From: a bacterium
GTDB taxonomy: Bacteria; Patescibacteriota; Minisyncoccia; Phycocordibacterales; Phycocordibacteraceae
Direction of reading: 5' to 3'
NCBI GenBank assembly: GCA_021789225.1
Contig: JAJYJQ010000004.1
Span: forward strand, 1-44,160
Length of the DNA: 44,160 nt
The position numbers were made by a program, and so were the translations under genes. Shown piece by piece: positions 18,596 to 25,749 of the stretch. A model generated the notes under the pieces. The model was not told the origin of the DNA. It was given only the letters and a program-made list of their open reading frames with translations, and did no database searches. Numbering within the stretch: the stretch's first letter is position 1; each line of letters starts with the position of its first letter.

Positions 18596-18698
18596 GTGCG
18601 CTTCTGAATTTCGAGCGAGAAACGAGTCGGAACGCGAAGTGTATCCGAGATACATTGAGCGTGAGACGAGGTTTCGCAGCCGAAATTCAGAAGCGCAC
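18596..18698. repeat. Intergenic palindromic element E (103 nt) upstream of the RRM gene
   Basis: Perfect 18-bp arms GTGCGCTTCTGAATTTCG/CGAAATTCAGAAGCGCAC; apical GTATC/GATAC hairpin. Confidence 0.9.
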
Positions 18699-18736
18699 GT
18701 GGAATGATTGATTGAGAAGGGCGTTACTACGCATCC

Positions 18737-19072
18737 ATGCAAGAAAACAAGAAGAAGCTCTTTGTCGGCGGTATCCCGTGGGCCTCGACAGAAGAGGACG
18801 TCCGCAAGGCGTTCGAGGAGGCTGGCACCGTCGTTTCGGTGAGCCTTCCGATCGACCGCATGTACAACCGCCCGCGCGGTTTCGGTTTCGTCGAAATGGC
18901 GACCGAGGCAGAAGCGCAGGCAGCAGTCGAGCGCTGGGACGGAAAGGATTTCGGCGGTCGCACCCTTAAGGTGGACTTCGCTCGCCCGGAGAGCGAGCGC
19001 CCGCCTCGCGAGAATCGCGGTGGTGGTCGCGGCGGCTTCGGCGGCGATCGTGGCGGCTACGGCAGCTACTAA
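18737..19072 (+). CDS. RRM-type glycine-rich RNA-binding protein
   Basis: RNP2 KLFVGGIPW, RNP1 RGFGFVEM, Gly/Arg-rich tail. Confidence 0.95.
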   Translation: MQENKKKLFVGGIPWASTEEDVRKAFEEAGTVVSVSLPIDRMYNRPRGFGFVEMATEAEAQAAVERWDGKDFGGRTLKVDFARPESERPPRENRGGGRGGFGGDRGGYGSY

Positions 19073-19075
19073 TCT

Positions 19076-19121
19076 CCCCAAAAGAAAAAGACCCTCACCC
19101 GAGGGTCTTTTTCTTTTGGGG
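19076..19121. terminator. Long bidirectional terminator
   Basis: CCCCAAAAGAAAAAGACCCTC-ACCC-GAGGGTCTTTTTCTTTTGGGG, 21 bp perfect. Confidence 0.9.
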
Positions 19122-19125
19122 ATGG

Positions 19126-19584
19126 TTACGCAAGGTGCGGATGGTGAAGCGGCTGCTCCCTATCGTGTTCCGGCGTCTGCGCCTGTGCACCACCGAGGCG
19201 CTGCTCAAGACGCACGAGGAGCGAGCCGATTGACGCAAGCGCCAGGATGAGGATGACGAACCACGCATAGGATGTCGCGAAGTACGCGAGCACGATGACG
19301 AGCGCCGCCCAGAGAGTCGCTGTGCGTCGGCTCTGAGCCATCATGCCGAGCGTTGAGCGGAGCGAATACGGCTCGGCGTTCTGAGTCCATGCCCGCGCAC
19401 GAGCAGACACGCTGTCGCGCATGCACAGCCGCGCTAGCTGATGTGTCGCGAAGGCCATGAGCACGAAGTCACCGAGCGGCACCCACGTCGCGAGCGCGTG
19501 TGCATCAGCGAGAAGCGTGATGCCCGCGAGCAAGGCGGACACGTACAGAAGGCCGAAGAAAAATCCCCAAAAATGAAAACGCAT
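19126..19584 (-). CDS. Hypothetical multi-pass membrane protein
   Basis: Likely start MRFHFWGFFFG; hydrophobic segments. Confidence 0.55.
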   Translation of the reverse strand: MRFHFWGFFFGLLYVSALLAGITLLADAHALATWVPLGDFVLMAFATHQLARLCMRDSVSARARAWTQNAEPYSLRSTLGMMAQSRRTATLWAALVIVLAYFATSYAWFVILILALASIGSLLVRLEQRLGGAQAQTPEHDREQPLHHPHLA

Positions 19585-19629
19585 ATAGCGGTAGTGTACG
19601 GCGCCGCCGGGAAATGGCAAGATACGCGC

Positions 19630-20385
19630 ATGAATCTTCCCGAAGGAGTGTCCGCACAAGATGCAGCCTGGCTTTTGCGCGACAAATACGAGGGCGTGGA
19701 GAGCGAGGTGTATGAACAAGACCTGCAGCGGCTCGCCGCAGGCGAGCCGCTGCCCTACGTCATCGGCTGGGTTCCCTTCCTCGGCCTCGCCATCTCGCTC
19801 GCTTCGCACCCCCTCATCCCGCGTGCCGAAACCGAGTGGTGGGTGGAGCGACTAATCGAGGAGCTTCGCGCGCGCTATGGCGACAAGCCCTTCACCTTTC
19901 TCGACCTATGCGCCGGCTCAGGCGCCATCGGCTGTGCCATCCTCGCCGCACTCCCGAACGCCCGCGTCTCCTTCGGCGAACTCGACCCTGCGCACGCCCC
20001 CACCATCCGCGCCAATGTGGGACGTGCAACGTCCCACATTAAGCGGGCAGACATTCGCATTGGCGATCTGTTTGAGCCTTTTGCCGGCGAGCGATTCGAC
20101 TGCATCGCGGCGAACCCTCCCTACATTCCTGAAGCTCGCATGCTCCCGCGCGAAGTCGCTGCATATGAGCCGCGCGAAGCGCTGTACGCCGGCGCCGATG
20201 GCCTCGCCGTCATGCGCCGCATCGCCGAAGGACTACCCTCACATCTCGCGCGGGCCGGCTGCGCATGGATAGAGGTAGACGCGATCCACGCATCCGCAGC
20301 GCAGGAGCTTTTCGCGCGGGCCGGTTTCGCAGCCGACATACGCACCGACCAGTATGGACGGCCGCGCCTCATCGTGGCAAACTAG
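19630..20385 (+). CDS. prmC: Release factor glutamine methyltransferase-like (PrmC/HemK)
   Basis: DLCAGSGAIG SAM motif and NPPYIPE motif. Confidence 0.85.
   Translation: MNLPEGVSAQDAAWLLRDKYEGVESEVYEQDLQRLAAGEPLPYVIGWVPFLGLAISLASHPLIPRAETEWWVERLIEELRARYGDKPFTFLDLCAGSGAIGCAILAALPNARVSFGELDPAHAPTIRANVGRATSHIKRADIRIGDLFEPFAGERFDCIAANPPYIPEARMLPREVAAYEPREALYAGADGLAVMRRIAEGLPSHLARAGCAWIEVDAIHASAAQELFARAGFAADIRTDQYGRPRLIVAN
20014..20040 (+). repeat. 27-nt mini-palindrome inside prmC
   Basis: AATGTGGGACGT-GCA-ACGTCCCACATT; 12-bp perfect stem. Confidence 0.85.
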
Positions 20386-20389
20386 CGAC

Positions 20390-20647
20390 ATGCAAGGAAC
20401 GCCGATCGGAATCACCCCCTCGCTCGCCCCCATCGCCGGCTCCCTCTCGGGCATCCACCTCGGCAGCATCGTGAGCTGGTTTTTCTTCGGCCTCGTGTTT
20501 CTCATCTGGGCACTTTCTACCCTTGCGGCCATCTATCACTGGCTGCGGTATAGCTATCGCTCATTCATGACCCTTCCCATGCTCATTTTGCACGCCTTCG
20601 TATCGTACTCGCTGCTGATGTACACGTGGAGCAGCATGGCAGGATAA
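20390..20647 (+). CDS. Small membrane protein
   Basis: MQGTPIGITPSLAPIAG..., two TM segments; start shortly after prmC stop. Confidence 0.55.
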   Translation: MQGTPIGITPSLAPIAGSLSGIHLGSIVSWFFFGLVFLIWALSTLAAIYHWLRYSYRSFMTLPMLILHAFVSYSLLMYTWSSMAG

Positions 20648-20651
20648 CCCT

Positions 20652-21209
20652 ATGGAAGAATTTTCACTTGAGTCAGGAGAACGTGTGGTGCGAATCGTGC
20701 GCCGGCACTGGATTGCGCTTCTTAGCTCTCTCATCCCGGTCGCCATACTCGCGATCGCGCCGCTCCTCGTCATGCCACTCCTCCAGGCCGCATCTTCCCT
20801 GAGCCCGGCGCTCGCGCCGCTCGCTACGAACAGCGCGATGCTCTCGTTCTTTTCGTGGTCGCACTTCACGCTCGGCCTGTGGTGGCTTTTTCTCTGGATC
20901 GGCGCGTTCAACGCGATCACGCGCTACTTCCTCAACGTCTGGATTCTCACGACCAAGCGCATTGTCGAGATACGCCAGCCGCGCTATTTCAACCGCAAAG
21001 TATCCAGCTTCTTCCTGAACCGCATCCAGGATGTTACTTCGAACGTGAGCGGCATATTCGGCACCGTATTCGGTTTCGGTTCCATCCACGTCGAGACCGC
21101 CGGCGAAACCGAGGCGTTCGAGATGCATAACATTTACGACCCGACCGGATTCCGCGACATCATCCTGCACGAGATGACCGTGACGACTGCGCCGCGCGAA
21201 GCCCAGTAG
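20652..21209 (+). CDS. Bacterial PH-domain (bPH2/YdbS-like) membrane protein
   Basis: TTKRIVEIRQPRYFNRKVSSFFLNRIQDVT after two TM segments. Confidence 0.75.
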   Translation: MEEFSLESGERVVRIVRRHWIALLSSLIPVAILAIAPLLVMPLLQAASSLSPALAPLATNSAMLSFFSWSHFTLGLWWLFLWIGAFNAITRYFLNVWILTTKRIVEIRQPRYFNRKVSSFFLNRIQDVTSNVSGIFGTVFGFGSIHVETAGETEAFEMHNIYDPTGFRDIILHEMTVTTAPREAQ

Positions 21210-21212
21210 GCG

Positions 21213-21250
21213 CAGAAAAGCGCGGCGGCCTTCGGCCGCCGCGCTTTTTC
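21213..21250. terminator. Bidirectional terminator
   Basis: AAAAGCGCGGCGGCC-TTC-GGCCGCCGCGCTTTTT. Confidence 0.85.
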
Positions 21251-21265
21251 TGTTATAGTTGCCTT

Positions 21266-22534
21266 ATGAACGATTCAGAAAAGCTTTCGACCGAGCCCTA
21301 TAAGGGCACGCGCGATTTCTACCCTGCCGACTGGGCAAAGCTCCAGGCGATGTTCGACCGCATCCGGCAGACGCTCGCCTCCTGGGGCTACGAAGAATAC
21401 AACGCCTCGCCGCTCGAACGCGCCGAGCTCTACGAAAGCAAGACCTCGGAAGAGATTGTCAACGAACAGACCTACACCTTTACCGACCGTGGCGACCGCC
21501 GCGTCACCCTGCGCCCTGAGATGACGCCGACCCTAGCACGCATGGTCGCTGCCAAGCGACGCGAGCTCCCCTTCCCGGTGCGCTGGTTTTCCATCGGCAA
21601 CCGCTTCCGCTACGAGCGGCCGCAGCGTGGGCGCCTGCGCGAGTTTTATCAGACCGATGTCGACCTCCTCGGCGCCGCAGGCCCAGAAGCAGATATCGAG
21701 ATCATCACGCTCGTCGCGACGATACTGAGCGCATTCGACGCAAAAGAAAGCGACTTCACCATCCGCGTCAATTCGCGCACACTCCTCAACGCCGCCTGCG
21801 CTGCCGCCGGACTTTCCGGCGAGCAAGTACGCGCCTACACACACCTCCTCGACCGCAAAGCAAAGATGCCCGCTGAGGAATTTGCCGCGGCAGTGCGCGA
21901 AATCACCGAGCGCGACCCGCTCGCGCTCATCGAGCAAGGCGGCGATCCGGGAGTCGAGCACGAGAAGCGCGCTCTCTTCGACACCATCGAGGCGCTCAAC
22001 ACGCGCGGCGTGACAAACGCCCGCTTCGACCCCACCATCACGCGCGGATTCGATTACTACACTGGCATCGTCTTCGAAGTGTACGACACGAACCCGGCAA
22101 ATACGCGCGCGCTTTTTGGCGGTGGTCGCTACGACCAGCTCGTCGCACTCTTTGGCGGCGACCCCATCCCTGCGGTGGGCTTTGGCATGGGCGATGTCAC
22201 ACTTGCTGACTTCCTCGAGACACATCAGCTCACCCTCCCCACCAATACAAAACCGCAGCTCTACATCGGCACGCCTGCTGCAAGCGACATTCCCGGCGCA
22301 CAAGCGTTTGCCCAGTGGCTCCGCGCCCAGGGCGCGCGCGTGTTTGTAAACCTCACCGAGAAATCGCTTGGCGACCAGGTGAAAGATGCCGTGCGCCGTG
22401 GCATCCCGCTTTTCATCGCCTATGGCCAAAACGAAGTGCGCCAGGACCTCGTGCGCCTGAAAGTGCTCGCCACCGGCGAGGAAATCGGCATGGCCGCGAG
22501 CGATGTGCCGCCATACATTCGCGCAGAGAGGTAG
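21266..22534 (+). CDS. hisS: Histidyl-tRNA synthetase
   Basis: GTRDFYP, TLRPEMTPTLARM, FRYERPQRGRLREFYQ, GFDYYTGIVFEVY. Confidence 0.95.
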   Translation: MNDSEKLSTEPYKGTRDFYPADWAKLQAMFDRIRQTLASWGYEEYNASPLERAELYESKTSEEIVNEQTYTFTDRGDRRVTLRPEMTPTLARMVAAKRRELPFPVRWFSIGNRFRYERPQRGRLREFYQTDVDLLGAAGPEADIEIITLVATILSAFDAKESDFTIRVNSRTLLNAACAAAGLSGEQVRAYTHLLDRKAKMPAEEFAAAVREITERDPLALIEQGGDPGVEHEKRALFDTIEALNTRGVTNARFDPTITRGFDYYTGIVFEVYDTNPANTRALFGGGRYDQLVALFGGDPIPAVGFGMGDVTLADFLETHQLTLPTNTKPQLYIGTPAASDIPGAQAFAQWLRAQGARVFVNLTEKSLGDQVKDAVRRGIPLFIAYGQNEVRQDLVRLKVLATGEEIGMAASDVPPYIRAER

Positions 22535-22535
22535 T

Positions 22536-23117
22536 ATGCGGGCCATCACCTTCGATATCGAGACGAAAAACACGTCCGCGGTGCGCGGCCGTGTGGACCC
22601 CGCCGAGATGGAGCTCACCGTCGTCGCCATCCACGACTCCGAGACCGACGAGTATTCTTCCTATTTTAAAGAAGAGCTCCCGAGGCTCTGGCCCATCATC
22701 GAGCGGGCTGATGTGCTCATCGGCTTCAACTCCGACACCTTCGACATCCCCATCCTGAACCGCTACTACCCTGGCGACCTCTCGAAGATCCGCTCGCTCG
22801 ATCTCCTGGTCGAAGTGCAGAAAGCGCTCGGGCGACGCATCCGCCTCCAGCTCCTCGCCGAAGCGACACTCGGCCGCGGCAAGGCCGGCAGTGGCCTCAA
22901 GGCCGTCGACTGGTGGGCTGAGGGCAAGTACGAAGAGGTGCGCAAGTACTGCATCGAAGACGTGCGCATCACGCGCGACCTCTACGACTACGCGCTCAAA
23001 AACGGCAAGCTCAAATACAAAGACCTCAAAGACATCCGCGACATCAAGCTCGACACGAGTAACTGGAATGTAAAAATCGGCGAGGCGCCGGCCATGACGC
23101 ACACGCTGGGGCTGTAA
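22536..23117 (+). CDS. RNase H-like 3'-5' exonuclease (YprB-like)
   Basis: TFDIETK, GFNSDTFDIPIL, YCIEDVRITRDLY. Confidence 0.8.
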   Translation: MRAITFDIETKNTSAVRGRVDPAEMELTVVAIHDSETDEYSSYFKEELPRLWPIIERADVLIGFNSDTFDIPILNRYYPGDLSKIRSLDLLVEVQKALGRRIRLQLLAEATLGRGKAGSGLKAVDWWAEGKYEEVRKYCIEDVRITRDLYDYALKNGKLKYKDLKDIRDIKLDTSNWNVKIGEAPAMTHTLGL

Positions 23118-23127
23118 CTCCGAGAGC

Positions 23128-23212
23128 CGTCGCCGGCATGTCGAGAAAAAGTGAGTAAGACTCGGCCTAGCGGCCCGGAGCGCTCACTTTTTTCGACATG
23201 CCGGTGCGGCGA
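23128..23212 (+). repeat. Palindromic element C1 with A/T-flanked stem and 27-nt core TAAGACTCGGCCTAGCGGCCCGGAGCG
   Basis: GTCGCCGGCATGTCGAGAAAAAGTGAG / CTCACTTTTTTCGACATGCCGGTGCGGCGAC; same core found at 36986-37012 in reverse orientation. Confidence 0.9.
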
Positions 23213-23252
23213 CTAAACAGACCGGACGCGGTCCACGTGCTATCATCCTCCT

Positions 23253-23936
23253 ATGAAGACGAGCACGGTCATCCCCATCGCGATCCTGATCGGCGGCGCC
23301 ATCGTCGCGGCTGCCGTCTACTTTACAACCTCAGCGCGCCTCTCACCCGGAAAATACGGCAAAGATAATCCCGCCGCCATGCGCCCAGTCAGCTCGGAAG
23401 ACCACATCCTCGGCAACCCTGGCGCGCCAGTGAAGGTGGTCGAGTATTCCGACTTCGATTGCGAGTATTGCAGCGAGTTCCAGCAGACGATGCATCGCGC
23501 GCTCGACTCGTACGGCCCCGCTGGAAACGTGGCGTGGATCTTCCGCGAGTTCCCGCTCACCGAGCTGCACCCCGACGCGTTTAAGACAGCCGTCGCTGCC
23601 GAGTGCGTCGCGAAGACCGCCGGCGAGGATGCGTTCTGGAAATTCACCGACCTGCTCTACGCGCACCAGCCGGTCGCGCCCTCCTCATTCGGCGAATACG
23701 CGCGCCAGGCAGGCGCCGACCCGAGCGCTGTCGCCTCCTGCATCGTCGACGGCTCCATGGACGCACGCGTCACTGCCGACCGAGAGAACGCGCTCGAGAT
23801 GAACGCACCCGGCACGCCCTACGCCATCATCGTCGCCGACGGCGCCGCGCCAGTCGTCATAAGCAGCTCCTACCCCTACAACTACATCAAACAGCAAATC
23901 GACACCGCCCTCTCCATCGCCGGCAAGCGCCCTTGA
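23253..23936 (+). CDS. DsbA-like thioredoxin-fold protein
   Basis: N-terminal TM; SDFDCEYCSEFQQT active-site CxxC; GTPYAIIV. Confidence 0.9.
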   Translation: MKTSTVIPIAILIGGAIVAAAVYFTTSARLSPGKYGKDNPAAMRPVSSEDHILGNPGAPVKVVEYSDFDCEYCSEFQQTMHRALDSYGPAGNVAWIFREFPLTELHPDAFKTAVAAECVAKTAGEDAFWKFTDLLYAHQPVAPSSFGEYARQAGADPSAVASCIVDGSMDARVTADRENALEMNAPGTPYAIIVADGAAPVVISSSYPYNYIKQQIDTALSIAGKRP

Positions 23937-23960
23937 CAAATTATGTGCATCATGTAAATA
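23933..23960 (+). promoter_or_regulatory. Sigma70-like promoter of the 24054 gene
   Basis: TTGACA-16 nt-TAAATA; the -35 overlaps the dsbA-like stop codon. Confidence 0.7.
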
Positions 23961-24053
23961 TAAGAACAGCTAAAAAGTTCTTTGACTACCTACTTGTTGG
24001 TGGCCAAGGATTTCCCTTGTAATCAAGCCTGAAAGGGCGAAAAGGAGGATTCC

Positions 24054-24464
24054 ATGAAGAAACTGTACGTCGAGGTAATCGGATCCCGATACGCTTTCGG
24101 CCTGACTGAGATGCAGAAAAGCATTTCTCAACACATGGAGGAGAAAGGATATCGATTGGTTGCTACTCTTGAGGAAACGGACCTTGGCCTGTTCGTGCTA
24201 CCCATGCGGTCCCAATCGCATTCTTTTGAATGGCTTCGGCACATTGAAGGCGAGAAGTGCTTGATCGGAATCTACGGCAGCCCCCTCGAGATTGAAGACA
24301 CGTTTGGATACGATTCATACAAAAAAGGTAGGCGGGCAGCAGCCTGTTTTGGCGGTCCCCAGGTGTTGGTAGAGGACATTATAATCTACACGGGCGACTG
24401 GTTTGAGAGAGCTGTCGCAAAATGTGCTCACCAAATCTTCAAGAACTTGAATCCACACGTGTAG
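24054..24464 (+). CDS. Hypothetical protein, 136 aa
   Basis: AAGGAGG RBS; own promoter and leader. Confidence 0.7.
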   Translation: MKKLYVEVIGSRYAFGLTEMQKSISQHMEEKGYRLVATLEETDLGLFVLPMRSQSHSFEWLRHIEGEKCLIGIYGSPLEIEDTFGYDSYKKGRRAAACFGGPQVLVEDIIIYTGDWFERAVAKCAHQIFKNLNPHV

Positions 24465-24480
24465 GCAGTCCGGTTTAACC

Positions 24481-24520
24481 CAATCCCCCGCGTCTGGATG
24501 GCGTGGGGTTGTTTGTTTTT
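24481..24520 (+). terminator. Probable terminator
   Basis: CAATCCCCCGC...GCGTGGGGTTG followed by TTTGTTTTT. Confidence 0.65.
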
Positions 24521-24534
24521 GCGCGTCGGCATCT

Positions 24535-24592
24535 TCGGCTTCGCCGAGCGCTGCGCCTTGCTCCGCCTCCCCCACCGGCACAAGCACCTTCG
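24535..24592 (-). pseudogene. Fragment resembling the 3' end of the downstream helicase gene
   Basis: Minus strand encodes VLVPVGEAEQGAALGEAE, matching VLVPVGEAEQEAALADVD of the 25750-28758 product; a nearly identical stretch of about 30 nt. Confidence 0.55.
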
Positions 24593-24779
24593 GAAATATG
24601 TCTGATCATCTCGGCGACATGAAATCCGCGTGAAAAGGTTTTTGTACGAAAATGGCGTTTATGCTACAGTGTATTTATCCACAGTCACGGAGAATGTGTT
24701 CTTTGTCATCGTTATAATAGAGGGAGGTTGCGAATTCTTGTGGGGCTGAAAAGCAGAAATTCGGCTCTACTGCAGGTCG

Positions 24780-25283
24780 CTAGTAGACTGGCTTGCCAGC
24801 ATCCAATGCGACACGATGGGAGGTGGTGCCGTCTCCCCAGCTCCACAAGAGCACGCAACCTTTCCCACTCGCGAGATACCGTTCGCGCTTCTCAAAGACA
24901 GTGACGATTTCCACCTCCTTCTCGGAAACGATTTCAACGATGCAAATATACTCCTGCTCCTTGAGTGGACCGACCAAACAAAATCCGCCGCGCTTGCTTC
25001 CCGGCTTGTTGCGATACACCTGCGCCGGTCTTTTTACGAGGGCATGAAGCGTATCCAAAATGAGCTGGTACTCCGCAGCAGTTCTCTGCTCGTATACGTG
25101 CTTGAGTGCACGCGTGGTGATATACGCCGACCCAGCTCCAGATAGACCCAACACTTTCGAGACAGCGCGCGTGAGCGTACATACCTTGTCCCGACCGGTA
25201 CCGACAATTTCTCCTTTGTAGGTCCCCTGAATATACGCTTCGTGCATTTCGTGAAGCACTCTTCGTTGCGGCATGATTCTCAT
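24780..25283 (-). CDS. Hypothetical protein; possible barnase/EndoU/ColicinE5/RelE-like (PBECR) nuclease fold
   Basis: ITTRALKHVYEQR...ILDTLHALVKRPAQVYR...ICIVEIVSEKEVEIVTVF layout; fold assignment is tentative. Confidence 0.5.
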   Translation of the reverse strand: MRIMPQRRVLHEMHEAYIQGTYKGEIVGTGRDKVCTLTRAVSKVLGLSGAGSAYITTRALKHVYEQRTAAEYQLILDTLHALVKRPAQVYRNKPGSKRGGFCLVGPLKEQEYICIVEIVSEKEVEIVTVFEKRERYLASGKGCVLLWSWGDGTTSHRVALDAGKPVY

Positions 25284-25317
25284 TATACCGCTATGCTCAT
25301 GGCGGGTTTCACCTTAA

Positions 25318-25352
25318 AAGTCGCGTGCGGCGCTTCGCGCCGCACGCGACTT
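25318..25352. repeat. GC-rich perfect hairpin, 16-bp stem, TTC loop
   Basis: AAGTCGCGTGCGGCGC-TTC-GCGCCGCACGCGACTT. Confidence 0.8.
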
Positions 25353-25369
25353 CCTACCCCGCCTAATGC

Positions 25370-25397
25370 TTGACAAATATCAGACCTCATGTATCAT
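25370..25397 (+). promoter_or_regulatory. Sigma70-like promoter of the 25553 small ORF
   Basis: TTGACA-16 nt-TATCAT. Confidence 0.7.
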
Positions 25398-25441
25398 ATT
25401 GGGCAGGATAGAAGTTCTTTGAGACTACCTACCTGCGAACT

Positions 25442-25503
25442 GTGGTCATAGCCAAAAGCGGCTTATTTCTAGGCCTTTCTTGGCTATGACCACGGGGAGT
25501 CGT
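25442..25503 (+). promoter_or_regulatory. 5' leader hairpin
   Basis: GTGGTCATAGCCAA ... TTGGCTATGACCAC, 14-bp perfect arms in the 5' UTR. Confidence 0.7.
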
Positions 25504-25552
25504 GGCTTCATCTAGGAAATCAAAAGCCCGTTACGGGTGAAGGAGGTGTCTC

Positions 25553-25678
25553 ATGGACGGGTCTTCGCTTGCTATTGTGTCAGGAGTGCTCGGTGGCATC
25601 TTCGGGTCTGCGTGCCTGAGACTACTCCGGGCGATTGGCCGTCGCCCCAACAAGCAAACACCCAAGAGCACGAAGTAG
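25553..25678 (+). CDS. 41-aa small hydrophobic protein
   Basis: ATG after AAGGAGG; MDGSSLAIVSGVLGGIFGSACLRLLRAIGRRPNKQTPKSTK*; own promoter and terminator; too short for the ORF track. Confidence 0.65.
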   Translation: MDGSSLAIVSGVLGGIFGSACLRLLRAIGRRPNKQTPKSTK

Positions 25679-25707
25679 CGGTTTTTTCCTTCGAGGAAGG
25701 AAAAACG

Positions 25708-25734
25708 AGGTCTCGCATCGCTGCGAGACCTTTT
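25708..25734 (+). terminator. Rho-independent terminator
   Basis: GGTCTCGCA-TCGC-TGCGAGACCTTTT. Confidence 0.85.
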
Positions 25735-25749
25735 CATTTATGCAGGAGA

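Noticed and set aside
18102-18707. 201-aa ORF spanning the ATPase 3' end and palindrome E
   Set aside because: Out of frame with the ATPase and reads through the structured repeat; no independent coding evidence.
23128-23212. Simple rho-independent terminator only
   Set aside because: The stem with A/T flanks can terminate, but the 27-nt conserved apical core shared with 36986-37012 is not expected from a terminator alone.
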